From Microbulbifer sp. Q7 (GTDB lineage: Bacteria; Pseudomonadota; Gammaproteobacteria; Pseudomonadales; Cellvibrionaceae): DNA of 64,000 bases. Within the stretch, counting starts at the first letter, position 1; each line of letters begins with the position of its first letter. The stretch lies in contig NZ_LROY01000002.1 of assembly GCF_001639145.1 (NCBI RefSeq), forward strand, positions 1,024,501 to 1,088,500, written 5' to 3'. A program made the position numbers and the translations under genes. Below, piece after piece: positions 18,795 to 27,797 of the stretch. Below the pieces are notes generated by a model that had not been told where the DNA came from, did not search any database, and saw nothing but the letters and a program-made list of their open reading frames with translations.

Positions 18795-20103
18795 GCATAA
18801 GACCGTCAAGGTTGACTACCTCGCCCGCGTCGAAGGGGAGGGCGCACTGTACATCCGCTACGACGACCAGCAAGTGCACGATGTACAGCTCAAGATATTT
18901 GAGCCGCCGCGCTTTTTTGAAGGGTTCATGTGTGGACGGGATTACCGGGAGGCACCGGACATTACCGCGCGTATCTGCGGGATCTGTCCCGTCGCCTATC
19001 AGATGAGTGCAGTACACGCGATGGAAAATGCCCTTGGGCTGGTTCTGTCGGCAGAATTACATGCCCTGCGCCGCTTGATGTACTGCGGAGAATGGATCGA
19101 GAGCCATACGCTGCATATCTACATGCTGCACGCGCCGGATTTTCTCGGCTACCCCAGTGGCGTGGCCATGGCCAAGGACCATCCGCAACGGGTGCAGGAT
19201 GGCCTGCAAATGAAAAAGGCGGGCAACGCAATCGTGCGGCTACTGGGCGGACGCGAGGTCCATCCGATCAATGTACGGGTGGGGGGATTCTATCGGTTGC
19301 CCACCGCCACCGAGTTGGGCGCGCTGCGGGAAACATTGCTGCCGGCACGCGATATCGCCATTGCCACCGTACGCTGGGCGGCCGCGCTGTCCTTTCCACA
19401 GTTTGAACGATCTGCGGACGACGCCTATGAGTTTGTTGCGCTGTCAGACCCGGATGAATATCCCATGAATCGCGGACGTATTCGCTCTACGCAGGGCCTG
19501 GATATACCCGTCAGCGACTACGATCAGCATTTTCGTGAAACCCATGTGAAACACAGTACCGCGCTGCACAGCGAGCGCGTAGGGCGTGGGGCCTATTTCG
19601 TTGGGCCTATGGCGCGCTACAACCTGAATTACTCACGGCTGTCTCCGCTGGTGCAGCAGGTGGCTCGAGAGGTGGGCTTCCCGCCGTTTTGTGCGAACCC
19701 GTTTCAGAGCATTGTGGTGCGCAGCCTGGAAGTGCTCTATGCGTTTGATGAGGCCTTGCGCATCATCGACCACTATTGCGCACCTGAGCGCCCGTTTGAA
19801 GAAACAGAACCACGTCCCGCTCAGGGCTGCGCGGTTACCGAGGCCCCGCGCGGTCTCCTTTACCATCGTTACCAGATCGATGCCGCGGGTAAGATCAGCA
19901 ATGCCAAAATCGTCGCTCCTACATCGCAAAACCAGAAAACCATTGAGGACGACCTGCGCCTGATGCTGCCGCAGTTTATGCATCTGGCCGCGGACGACCT
20001 GCAGGCGCGCTGTGAACAGGCGATCCGCAATTACGACCCGTGTATCTCCTGCTCCACCCACTTCCTCAAACTGCACCTGGATCCTGTGGGGGCAGCGCCA
20101 TGA
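18787..20103 (+). CDS. hydA: [NiFe] hydrogenase catalytic large subunit HydA
   Basis: Catalytic subunit that oxidises or evolves H2 at a Ni-Fe(CN)2CO site. It has 438 residues. The N-terminal nickel ligands lie in [20 protein letters not shown] and the C-terminal pair in [18 protein letters not shown]. The tail after the conserved His is a short extension expected to be removed by the maturation protease encoded next. The [16 protein letters not shown] form of the L1 motif is typical of group 3b (sulfhydrogenase/NADP-linked) enzymes. The start ATG overlaps the end of hydD and the stop overlaps the protease gene. All four nickel Cys are present, so the enzyme should be active. Confidence 0.94.
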   Translation: MSKHKTVKVDYLARVEGEGALYIRYDDQQVHDVQLKIFEPPRFFEGFMCGRDYREAPDITARICGICPVAYQMSAVHAMENALGLVLSAELHALRRLMYCGEWIESHTLHIYMLHAPDFLGYPSGVAMAKDHPQRVQDGLQMKKAGNAIVRLLGGREVHPINVRVGGFYRLPTATELGALRETLLPARDIAIATVRWAAALSFPQFERSADDAYEFVALSDPDEYPMNRGRIRSTQGLDIPVSDYDQHFRETHVKHSTALHSERVGRGAYFVGPMARYNLNYSRLSPLVQQVAREVGFPPFCANPFQSIVVRSLEVLYAFDEALRIIDHYCAPERPFEETEPRPAQGCAVTEAPRGLLYHRYQIDAAGKISNAKIVAPTSQNQKTIEDDLRLMLPQFMHLAADDLQARCEQAIRNYDPCISCSTHFLKLHLDPVGAAP

Positions 20104-20567
20104 GCGGCTGGACCATTATCGGCGTCGGCAATCGCTTCCGCGGGGACGACAGCGTCGGCCCCTATGTGATCGACCGCCTGCGCAGCCGGCTTCCATCCGG
20201 CACGCCCTGTATCGAAAACAACGGCGATATGACCAGCCTCCTCGATGAATGGCGCCAGCGGCGGGTATGCCTGATCGACGCGCTTCAGGCTGAAGATCAA
20301 GCCCCCGGTGCCATACTGCGTTTGAACGGCCTGGCCGAAGAGATTCCCCCCACACTGTGCCGCACCTCCAGCCACGGCCTGAATCTGGGCGAAGCCCTGG
20401 CATTGGCAGGGGCGCTGGATGCGCTGCCGGAACGACTGGACCTCTATGCCATTTGCGGCGAGGACTTTTCCCCGAATGCCAGCCTTTCGGCGGCGGTGGA
20501 GGATGCCGCGCGGCAGGTGGAGCGTGAAATTCTTGAAAAACTGAGTCTGCACACAGGAGGTGTGTAA
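20100..20567 (+). CDS. Hydrogenase maturation protease (HycI/HyaD family)
   Basis: Endopeptidase that clips the C-terminal extension of HydA after nickel insertion. It has 155 residues, normal for the family. It opens with [20 protein letters not shown], the family's GxGNxxRGDDxxG motif whose first Asp/Glu helps sense nickel. A conserved Asp lies in [18 protein letters not shown] and the [14 protein letters not shown] stretch carries the other metal-sensing residue. It is coupled to hydA by an ATGA overlap and to hypA by TAATG. It is expected to be specific for HydA, the only large subunit in the window. Confidence 0.9.
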   Translation: MSGWTIIGVGNRFRGDDSVGPYVIDRLRSRLPSGTPCIENNGDMTSLLDEWRQRRVCLIDALQAEDQAPGAILRLNGLAEEIPPTLCRTSSHGLNLGEALALAGALDALPERLDLYAICGEDFSPNASLSAAVEDAARQVEREILEKLSLHTGGV

Positions 20568-20848
20568 TGCACGAACAATCCCTTATCCGCAATCTGGTGG
20601 ACAAGATTCAAGGGCTGGCGGCGGAAGAGAATGCCACGGTGCTGGCAGCCAAGCTCAGATTAGGCGCTCTTGCGCATATTTCGGCAGATCACCTGCGCGA
20701 TCACTTTACCCAGCAAACCCAGGGCACGGCGCTGCAAGGTTTGCGGCTCGATATTGAAGAGCAGTCTGATATCCACCACCCCGAGGCGCAGGACATCATC
20801 CTGGAAAGCCTCGAATTCCGGGCAAACGATGAACAAAGCGCGCCCTGA
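20567..20848 (+). CDS. hypA: Short HypA-like protein lacking the zinc-binding domain
   Basis: HypA is the nickel chaperone for [NiFe] hydrogenases. This 93-residue protein starts [15 protein letters not shown], keeping His2 and Glu3 of the nickel site, and follows the family through LRLGALAHISADHLRDHF and LQGLRLDIEEQ. It then goes to SDIHHPEAQDIILESLEF, where normal HypA (about 113 residues) has a zinc domain with two Cys-x2-Cys pairs. There is not one cysteine in the protein. It overlaps the protease gene (TAATG) and hypF (20 bases), so it is a live member of the operon rather than a decayed one. Nickel delivery through the N-terminal site alone is inferred. I know of no measured activity for such a form. 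Confidence 0.82.
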   Translation: MHEQSLIRNLVDKIQGLAAEENATVLAAKLRLGALAHISADHLRDHFTQQTQGTALQGLRLDIEEQSDIHHPEAQDIILESLEFRANDEQSAP

Positions 20849-23210
20849 GCGACACAGGCTGCAACTCACTGGCATTGTTCAGGGAGTCGGCTTCCGGCCG
20901 TTTGTGTTTCGCCTCGCGCAGCGTTTTACGCTGAGCGGTTGGGTGGCCAATGACCGCGCAGGCGTGTGCGTGGAAGTGCAGGGCCCGGCACACCTTTTGC
21001 TCCAGTTTCAGAAGTTTCTTTCCCATACATTGCCCCCGCACGCGGAAATCCACTCGCTGACCTGTGAAGCCATTCCAGTGCAGAACGCACGCGGTTTTGT
21101 TATCCGCGAGAGCGATGCTGGCAGTGCGCAATCCGCACTCATCTTGCCGGACCTGGCCCCATGCAAATCGTGTGTGCAGGAATTGTTTGAGCCGGGCAAT
21201 CGCCGTTACCGCTACCCGTTTATTAATTGCACCCAGTGCGGCCCCCGGTTCAGTATCGTCGAACGATTACCATACGATCGCGCGCACACGGCCATGCAGG
21301 CTTTTCCACTCTGTGCAGACTGCATGGCGGAATACAAAGACCCTGACAACCGGCGTTTTCACGCGGAACCCACGGCCTGCCCAAGCTGTGGTCCACAGCT
21401 TCGCTTCTGTGCTGCCGATGGTAAACGGCTTGCTGCCGGGGAGGCGGCATTGCGCCGCGCAGTGGAGGACATTCGCGGTGGCAAGATCATTGCCATCAAG
21501 AACATCGGGGGTTTCCAGTTGATGGCCCGCGCCGATAGCGACGCAGCCATAGCGCTGCTGCGGCAAAGGAAGCAGCGCCCACACAAACCTTTTGCCCTGC
21601 TGTATCCCGATCTGGCAAGCGTACACCGGGATTGCTTTGTATCAGCGCAGGAAGAAAGGCTGTTGCTGGCTGCGGAGCGCCCCATCGTTATTTTACGCAG
21701 CAGAGGGGCGGTACAGGGCAAGATTGCACCACAAGTCTCACCGGATAATCCCAACCTGGGCGTGATGTTGCCCAGCTCGCCGTTACATCACCTGCTGATG
21801 CATGAGCTGCAGCAGCCACTGGTTGCCACCAGCGGCAATCTCGCCGGAGAGCCGATCTGTATTGACGATGCAGACGCACTGCAACGGCTGGGACAAATCG
21901 CAGACGGATTTCTGCTGCATAATCGGCGCATACTGCGGCCACTGGATGACTCCGTTGCCCGAGTAATGGATGGCCAGCCGGTGTTATTGCGCCGCGCTCG
22001 CGGATACGTGCCACGTCCGCTGGTACTGCCTGATTCACCGTCCAACGCGACAACGCTGCTCGCCGTGGGCGCCGACCTGAAAAACAGCGTGGCCACCACG
22101 CGGGGGAATACGGTGCTCTCTAGCCAGCATATCGGCGACCTCGAAGACCGTATCACCATGGGGCACTTTACACAGACTATTACTGAGCTCGCCGAGCTGT
22201 ATCTGGGCAATGGGAATACCCGCCCGTGGGGACAAATCATCTGTGACCAGCACCCGGGCTTTTTCTCGACGCGCTGGAGCGAGAACCACGCAAATAACAG
22301 AGACCGCAGCGAGCTCTTGCGTGTGCCACATCATGTAGCCCATTTTTTTTCCTGTCTGGCAGAGCACGGGCACGGGGGCGCGGCACTGGGCATCTGCTGG
22401 GATGGCACCGGATACGGTGACGACGGCGTACTGCGCGGCAGTGAGTTTCTGCACTGGGACGGCGCCGCGCAGGTCAGGCGCGTGGCCAGCCTGCGGGAAT
22501 TTCCGCTGCCCGGTGGCGAGCAAGCCATGCGCCAGCCACGACTTGCTTTGGCCGGGCTGTTATTTGCATGTTTCGGTAGCAGCGCGTTGTGGCCGGTCAG
22601 CGCATCCGGCGCAAGGCTGGCAGCAACATTTAGCTCCGGCTCGCTATTCAATCTCGAACGAATTCTTGTGCGAAAACTGAATACCCCGGTGTGCTCCAGT
22701 ATTGGTCGTTTGTTTGATGCGGTATCGGCACTTTTCGGTTTGGTGCAACGGTCGACCTTTGAAGGGCAGGGGGCAATGGCTGTGGAAAATGCTGCGCAGG
22801 ACTGCCATCACCAGATGGAATATCCGTTTGTGCTGCGTCAGGCGCTGGGCCACTTGACACTCGACTGGGAGCCATTGTTGAGTGCATTACTAAAAGATGT
22901 GAGAGAAGGGCGGCCCGTCCCCTGGATGGCCACCGCCTTTCACAATACGCTGGCACAGATGGCCGTATCGGTGGCCACAGCCCTCGGCGAGAAGTGCGTG
23001 TTTTTGTCCGGGGGCGCTTTTCAAAATAAACGTCTGCTGGAGACCACAACCGGGCTATTGCGTGCGGCCGGATTTGACGTGCATTGCCATCGCAACATCC
23101 CGCCTAATGATGGCGGCATAGCGGTGGGACAGATCTACTACGCGCGCTGTATGCAGCAGGTCGCGAAGCACCGCCCCGCGCACAGCGAACACGCAGGCCA
23201 GGAAACGTGA
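20829..23210 (+). CDS. hypF: Carbamoyltransferase HypF
   Basis: Makes the thiocarbamate on HypE that becomes the cyanide ligands of the active-site iron. It has about 793 residues. Domains in order: acylphosphatase (LTGIVQGVGFRPFVFRLAQR), two C4 zinc fingers (CKSCVQELF and NCTQCGPRF; CADCMAEY and ACPSCGPQ), a YrdC-like domain (KNIGGFQLMARADSD) and a Kae1-like carbamoyltransferase domain with metal-site VPHHVAHFF, DGTGYGDDG and FLSGGAFQNKRLLE. The ATG at 20829 inside the end of hypA fits the acylphosphatase start; a longer frame upstream reads through hypA and is rejected. All elements needed for activity are visible. Confidence 0.94.
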   Translation: MNKARPERHRLQLTGIVQGVGFRPFVFRLAQRFTLSGWVANDRAGVCVEVQGPAHLLLQFQKFLSHTLPPHAEIHSLTCEAIPVQNARGFVIRESDAGSAQSALILPDLAPCKSCVQELFEPGNRRYRYPFINCTQCGPRFSIVERLPYDRAHTAMQAFPLCADCMAEYKDPDNRRFHAEPTACPSCGPQLRFCAADGKRLAAGEAALRRAVEDIRGGKIIAIKNIGGFQLMARADSDAAIALLRQRKQRPHKPFALLYPDLASVHRDCFVSAQEERLLLAAERPIVILRSRGAVQGKIAPQVSPDNPNLGVMLPSSPLHHLLMHELQQPLVATSGNLAGEPICIDDADALQRLGQIADGFLLHNRRILRPLDDSVARVMDGQPVLLRRARGYVPRPLVLPDSPSNATTLLAVGADLKNSVATTRGNTVLSSQHIGDLEDRITMGHFTQTITELAELYLGNGNTRPWGQIICDQHPGFFSTRWSENHANNRDRSELLRVPHHVAHFFSCLAEHGHGGAALGICWDGTGYGDDGVLRGSEFLHWDGAAQVRRVASLREFPLPGGEQAMRQPRLALAGLLFACFGSSALWPVSASGARLAATFSSGSLFNLERILVRKLNTPVCSSIGRLFDAVSALFGLVQRSTFEGQGAMAVENAAQDCHHQMEYPFVLRQALGHLTLDWEPLLSALLKDVREGRPVPWMATAFHNTLAQMAVSVATALGEKCVFLSGGAFQNKRLLETTTGLLRAAGFDVHCHRNIPPNDGGIAVGQIYYARCMQQVAKHRPAHSEHAGQET

Positions 23211-23244
23211 CCATGCGCCGCAAACAAGAAGAGGGCACTTGAGT

Positions 23245-23520
23245 ATGTGTCTGGGAATTCCGGGTTTCGTCGAAGAAATACTGAACAGTGCTCCGCTTGA
23301 GCGCAGCGCGCGGGTCCGCTTTGGAGGTATCAGCAAGGAAATCAACCTCGCCTATGTGCCCTCAGCAAATGTTGGCGACTACGTAATTGTGCACGTGGGC
23401 TTTGCCATCAGCGTGGTAAACGAACAGGAAGCCCGCCGGATATTTCGCTATCTCGAAGAGCTCGGCGATCTCCAGGATCTTGAGTCAAACCGCGAGGCGT
23501 CCCAATGGAAACCTGTGTAG
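23245..23520 (+). CDS. hypC: Hydrogenase assembly chaperone HypC
   Basis: Small chaperone that works with HypD to assemble the Fe(CN)2CO unit and passes it to HydA. The protein starts [12 protein letters not shown], with the essential Cys2 that becomes N-terminal after Met removal. This fixes the start at the ATG 23245-23247 rather than the TTG six bases earlier. Other family marks are [16 protein letters not shown] and [20 protein letters not shown]. Length is 91 residues, standard. It follows hypF by 34 bases and precedes hypD by 13. Confidence 0.94.
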   Translation: MCLGIPGFVEEILNSAPLERSARVRFGGISKEINLAYVPSANVGDYVIVHVGFAISVVNEQEARRIFRYLEELGDLQDLESNREASQWKPV

Positions 23521-23533
23521 TTCGGAGGGTGCA

Positions 23534-24667
23534 ATGCAGTATCTGACGGAATATCGCGAGCGCGCCAGTGTTGAGAAGATTTCTGCGGAAATACAGCGCA
23601 TTACCACGCGGCCCTGGGCGCTTATGGAAGTCTGCGGCGGCCAGACCCACGCGATCGCTAAATACGGGCTGCAACAGCTGTTGCCCCATGAAATTGAGCT
23701 CTTGCATGGCCCCGGCTGCCCGGTGTGTGTCACCTCACTGGCGATTATTGATCAGGCGATCGCCATTGCTACACGACCGGAGGTGATCTTCTGCTCATTC
23801 GGCGACATGTTGCGGGTGCCCGGCAGCCACAGTGACCTGCTGAGCGTGAAAGCCGCCGGCGGTGACGTGCGCACCGTGTATTCACCCATGGATGCCCTGG
23901 CACTGGCGCAGGCACACCCGGACCGGCAGGTGGTGTTTTTTGCCATTGGCTTTGAAACCACCGCACCGGCAAACGCCATGGCCGTGTTCCAGGCGCAACG
24001 AAAAGGGCTCGGCAACTTTTCGCTGCTGGTCTCCCAGTTTCTGGTGCCACCGGCGATCGAAACGATCTGCGCCGATGGGGACACCCGTGTGCAGGCGTTT
24101 CTCGCCGCTGGACACGTGTGTGCAATTACCGGTTTTGAAGCCTACCAGCCTCTGGCACAGCACATCCGCCGTCCCATTGTGGTTACCGGATTTGAGCCCC
24201 TGGATATTCTCGAGGGGGTTCTCATGTGTGTGCGCCAGCTGGAGCAGGGCAGTTGTGACGTACAAAACCAATACGCCCGCGCCGTATCCCGTGAGGGCAA
24301 CAGGCCCGCGCGGGAAATGCTGCAGCAGGTATTCGAAATCTCGCCCCAGCACTGGCGCGGTGTGGGGGAAATCGCCGGCAGCGGGTTGCGCCTGCGCCCG
24401 CAATATACGGCGTTTGATGCGGACCAACGATTTCCCCGCGTGACAACGGGTCGCGACGATTCCCGTGGCTGTATCAGCGGGCAGATCATGCAGGGGCGCA
24501 GCAAACCGGATGACTGTCCGCACTTTGGCAAGGCCTGTCGCCCGCAGAGTCCGCTCGGTGCCCCCATGGTATCCAGCGAAGGCCCCTGTGCGGCCTACTA
24601 TCGATATGCAAATCGAGGGGCAAGCGGACCGGATCATAAAAAACAGGAGCTGCCCAATGAATATTGA
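23534..24667 (+). CDS. hypD: Hydrogenase formation protein HypD
   Basis: Iron-sulfur scaffold on which the Fe(CN)2CO group is assembled with HypC. It has 377 residues. Conserved stretches include [31 protein letters not shown] and [17 protein letters not shown]. The C-terminal cluster region includes [26 protein letters not shown] split across several Cys. The ATG at 23534 has a good GGAGG site eight bases before it. The stop overlaps the hypE ATG. All expected Cys are present. Confidence 0.95.
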   Translation: MQYLTEYRERASVEKISAEIQRITTRPWALMEVCGGQTHAIAKYGLQQLLPHEIELLHGPGCPVCVTSLAIIDQAIAIATRPEVIFCSFGDMLRVPGSHSDLLSVKAAGGDVRTVYSPMDALALAQAHPDRQVVFFAIGFETTAPANAMAVFQAQRKGLGNFSLLVSQFLVPPAIETICADGDTRVQAFLAAGHVCAITGFEAYQPLAQHIRRPIVVTGFEPLDILEGVLMCVRQLEQGSCDVQNQYARAVSREGNRPAREMLQQVFEISPQHWRGVGEIAGSGLRLRPQYTAFDADQRFPRVTTGRDDSRGCISGQIMQGRSKPDDCPHFGKACRPQSPLGAPMVSSEGPCAAYYRYANRGASGPDHKKQELPNEY

Positions 24668-25733
24668 GTGCCCGCTGCCAATGGAGACACTGGCCACGGA
24701 TTCTGAAGCGGATTCAGAAGGGGTGGTCCGCCTTGGCCACGGCAGTGGTGGAGAGCTGACCGAGCAATTACTACAGAACTTTGTATTTCCGTATATTGAT
24801 AACCGCTGGATTCGGCAGGGCCACGACAGCGCGACCCTGCCCTTGGATGGCTCCCGGCTGGTATTTACCACTGACTCTTTTGTGGTGTCTCCCCTGTTTT
24901 TTCCCGGCGGCAATATTGGGACGCTGGCGGTTTACGGTACCGTCAACGACCTGGCCATGAGCGGCGCCCGCCCAAAGTACCTGAGCTGCGGGCTTATTCT
25001 GGAGGAGGGGCTGCCGCTAAAACACCTTGTGCGCATCATGCAGTCCATGGGCCGAACGGCAGCCGAAGTAGGCGTACAACTGGTCACCGGTGACACCAAA
25101 GTGGTGGAGAAAGGCAAGGGCGATGGTGTGTACATCAATACCTCCGGAATTGGTGTGCTCGCGGCCCCACAGCCAATCCACCCCCGCCAGATCGCGGCGT
25201 CCGATGCGATCATTCTGTCCGGTGATATTGGCCGACACGGTATGGCGGTGATGGCAGCACGGGAAGGTCTCGACTTTGAAAACCCGCTGCACAGTGACTG
25301 CGCGCCGCTGTGCGATCCCGTCATGGCACTTTTGGCCGCTAAAATCGATGTGCATTGTCTGCGCGACCTGACGCGGGGTGGATTGGCAACGGCGCTGGTG
25401 GAACTGGCCGAGTCATCCCGTATGGACATGCAGGTACACGAAGACCAGATCCCGGTTACCGCGTGTGTGCAAGGCGCCTGCGAATTGCTTGGCCTTGATC
25501 CCATGTACGTGGCTAACGAAGGCCGCTTTCTGCTGTTTGTACCAGCAGATCAACAACAGGCCACGCTTGAGATTCTGCAGGCCTTTGATGTATCCGTCGC
25601 GAGTCGGGTCATTGGTGAGGTATGCGATCGGGTTGACGACGCAGACACCGCGGACGTCATACTCAGCAACGCGCTTGGCTGCGAACGGCTACTGTGCCGG
25701 TTGCCCGGTGAGCAGCTGCCGAGAATCTGCTGA
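24657..25733 (+). CDS. hypE: Hydrogenase maturation protein HypE
   Basis: Dehydrates the carbamoyl group received from HypF to a thiocyanate and transfers cyanide to the HypCD scaffold. It has 358 residues of the PurM-like ATPase family. It begins near [17 protein letters not shown], has [19 protein letters not shown] and [15 protein letters not shown], and ends exactly in PRIC, the C-terminal Cys that is modified. Start at ATG 24657 overlaps the hypD stop by 11 bases. It is the last gene of the operon. A cob-operon gene on the other strand ends 194 bases away. No hypB follows. Confidence 0.95.
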   Translation: MNIECPLPMETLATDSEADSEGVVRLGHGSGGELTEQLLQNFVFPYIDNRWIRQGHDSATLPLDGSRLVFTTDSFVVSPLFFPGGNIGTLAVYGTVNDLAMSGARPKYLSCGLILEEGLPLKHLVRIMQSMGRTAAEVGVQLVTGDTKVVEKGKGDGVYINTSGIGVLAAPQPIHPRQIAASDAIILSGDIGRHGMAVMAAREGLDFENPLHSDCAPLCDPVMALLAAKIDVHCLRDLTRGGLATALVELAESSRMDMQVHEDQIPVTACVQGACELLGLDPMYVANEGRFLLFVPADQQQATLEILQAFDVSVASRVIGEVCDRVDDADTADVILSNALGCERLLCRLPGEQLPRIC

Positions 25734-25927
25734 AACGCGCAAAAACAGATGTGGGCGCAGGCTTTTCTCCAGCCCTGCGCAACACCCATGAGTTCGCATA
25801 ATATAGATTATGTTAAATTGATAATATTGAGACATCCCGATTGTTTCATATGTGCTGGCTACTCCCCCGTGTGGCCAGCGTCTCCTGGTTTGAGCCTGTG
25901 GTGCCGGCTCACAAGGATTGCAGGCGT
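25734..25927. other. Convergent spacer between hypE and btuF
   Basis: Holds a hairpin with GCGCAGG/CCTGCGC arms about 30 bases after hypE that could help end the hydrogenase transcript, but no T-run follows. A strikingly AT-rich patch lies at about 25797-25832 (ATAATATAGATTATG and on). GCTGGC/GCCAGC and GAGCC/GGCTC hairpins sit on the btuF side. No gene seen. Confidence 0.4.
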
Positions 25928-26947
25928 TTACAGTGCCTTTCCATCCGCACCATCCGCACCATCCGCACCATCCGAACCATCCGCACCGCTACGCGCCGAC
26001 TTGGCCCGTACCCTGCGTAAATCTGCACAGATTATCTCCATGCCATCGAGCACACGGAATGTGTGGCGTTGGATAAGGTCTGGTGGCACAAAGAACAGAT
26101 GGCCGTTGCTCACCGCTTTCAGGCCCGGATACGCTTTCCAGTCATTGAGCCAATCTGGGCGGGTTTCGCCCATACCGCTGGCAATGATCACGTCGGGATT
26201 GCGCTCCAGCACCGACTCAATACTGATTTTGGGCGCAAGTACCAGCGCATCCGCGAACGTATTGCGGCCGCCACAGGCTCGGATTACATCGCTGATCAGG
26301 TGCTCGCCATTCAGGGTTTGCAGTGGATCGCTCCATACCTGGTAAAAGACGCTCAGTGGCGCCTGTTGCTCATGGTCACGCTTGAGCGTGCTCAAGCGGG
26401 CAAGCCACTGGGCCGCTGCCTGGTCGGCGATCGCGCTGGTGCCGGCCAGCTGCCCGAACAGGCGCACATTGCGCGGGATATCTTCAAGAGTGCGGGATTC
26501 GGTAACAAATACCTGAAACCCCAAACGCCGGAGCTTGTGCACCATCTGATCGCCGTTGCCGGAACCCCAGGCAACAATCAGGTCCGGCTTTAATGCCAGC
26601 AGGCGCTCGTAACTGACGGACTTGTAGTTACCGATCTGTGGCAGCGCTTTGGCCTGTTCCGGGTAATTGCTGTAGCTGACCGCAGCGATTAACGTGTGCC
26701 CTGCTCCCGCGCTGTAAAAGTTTTCCACGATATGCGGGGCCAGCGCCACAACGCGCTCTGCCGGCGCCGCCAGCTCCACCCAGTGCCCCTGCGCATCCTG
26801 TACGCGCACAGGATTGTCTGCGGTTACCGCTGTGGCCCAGACCAGTGCGACAACGGTCGTCAGGAGAGTGAAGATTCGAGCGTATAGGGACTGCGTATCC
26901 GACTGTTTTTGTGCGCGCTGCATGGTGTTAGATATGGCGTGATACAT
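25928..26947 (-). CDS. btuF: Cobalamin ABC transporter periplasmic binding protein BtuF
   Basis: Captures vitamin B12 in the periplasm and hands it to BtuCD. The annotated frame has 339 residues, with a signal peptide around residues 22-43 (IFTLLTTVVALVWATAVTA); an ATG at 26923 is a likely true start. The class III binding-protein fold is shown by ERVVALAPHIVENFYSAGAG, LKPDLIVAWGSGNGDQM and NPDVIIASGMGE. The C-terminus is unusual: a Gly-Ala-Asp repeat tail encoded by about five copies of a 9-base unit at 25941-25985. It is the last gene of the B12 operon, ten bases after cobS. A siderophore-type binding protein is excluded mainly by context. Confidence 0.88.
   Translation of the reverse strand: MYHAISNTMQRAQKQSDTQSLYARIFTLLTTVVALVWATAVTADNPVRVQDAQGHWVELAAPAERVVALAPHIVENFYSAGAGHTLIAAVSYSNYPEQAKALPQIGNYKSVSYERLLALKPDLIVAWGSGNGDQMVHKLRRLGFQVFVTESRTLEDIPRNVRLFGQLAGTSAIADQAAAQWLARLSTLKRDHEQQAPLSVFYQVWSDPLQTLNGEHLISDVIRACGGRNTFADALVLAPKISIESVLERNPDVIIASGMGETRPDWLNDWKAYPGLKAVSNGHLFFVPPDLIQRHTFRVLDGMEIICADLRRVRAKSARSGADGSDGADGADGADGKAL
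25941..25985 (-). repeat. 9-base coding tandem repeat in btuF
   Basis: Five adjacent copies of CCATCCGCA (plus-strand reading), the fourth with one change (CCATCCGAA). The unit is a multiple of three and encodes the repeated Gly-Ala-Asp tail, so copy-number slippage would keep the frame. Confidence 0.9.
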
Positions 26948-26957
26948 GGTGTGTTAC

Positions 26958-27797
26958 TCAGGCTATTCCGTTGGCCGCCAGTGCTACCCACAGCAGCAGC
27001 ACTGACAACTCGGTGATTTCCACCAGGCCACCCAAGCAATCGCCGGTGTAGCCACCGATTTGTTTTTGCCATAGCTGGCGCCACAGCAAAATGACTGCAG
27101 GCAGTACAGCGGCCAAGCCGATTGCAACCGGTAGTGGTGCCAGGGCAATCCCCGCAACCGCTACCAATATTGCCACGGGTAACAGCTCGCGGTTGCGTTG
27201 GGAGTTGGAGGGCGGCACCAGGCCTTGTGCGCGTGCGTAACTGGAAAGACTCATTAAAAAAAGTGCCGCGGTCCGCGCCAGTACCGGGGCCAGTAACAGT
27301 GGCAGGTAGATCCAAGTCCCCTGCTCTGTGGTGGCAAGCCACTCAAGCAGTGCGCTCAATACGGCAAACTTCACCAGCAGGAAAATCACCAGTGCGATCA
27401 CTCCCATGGCACCGCAATGGGGATCGTGCATTACGGCAAGTATCCGCGTGCGGCGCTCCTCCGTGTCCATGCATTTATGCCCGGCAAAGTAGGCATCGGC
27501 GCAGTCGGCGAGACCATCAAGATGCAGTGCACCGGTGACCAACACCCAGAAACCCAGCAGTAACGCTGCCTGCAATTGGGCGGGCAATGGCGAAAGAACA
27601 TACGTTGCCGCGCACAGCAGGGCGCCGACAATCAGCCCTACCAGCGGATAGTAATACACGGATCTCTTCGCCGTTTCCGCGTCCACGTTCCGCAACAGAC
27701 CGGCCACGGGCAGGCGCGTTAGGAACACCAGCGCATACAGAAACGGCTGCATGAAACCAGTTACGCTGTGTACAACACTATTACGCGGGGTAGACAT
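26958..27797 (-). CDS. cobS: Adenosylcobinamide-GDP ribazoletransferase CobS
   Basis: Joins adenosylcobinamide-GDP to alpha-ribazole at the membrane, the last assembly step of cobalamin. It is strongly hydrophobic with several spans (SPLPAQLQAALLLGFWVLVTG; ILVAVAGIALAPLPVAIGLA). Conserved marks are FLTRLPV near the start, GALHLDGLADCADAYFAG, and DPHCGAMGVIALV. I choose the ATG at 27795-27797, which overlaps the end of cobC by 17 bases; an internal ATG at 27752 is also possible. Length is about 279 residues, slightly longer than E. coli CobS. Confidence 0.92.
   Translation of the reverse strand: MSTPRNSVVHSVTGFMQPFLYALVFLTRLPVAGLLRNVDAETAKRSVYYYPLVGLIVGALLCAATYVLSPLPAQLQAALLLGFWVLVTGALHLDGLADCADAYFAGHKCMDTEERRTRILAVMHDPHCGAMGVIALVIFLLVKFAVLSALLEWLATTEQGTWIYLPLLLAPVLARTAALFLMSLSSYARAQGLVPPSNSQRNRELLPVAILVAVAGIALAPLPVAIGLAAVLPAVILLWRQLWQKQIGGYTGDCLGGLVEITELSVLLLWVALAANGIA

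Noticed and set aside
25941..25985. Repeat array resembling a short CRISPR or microsatellite
   Set aside because: The unit is only 9 bases with no spacers and lies in frame in btuF, so it is a coding tandem repeat.
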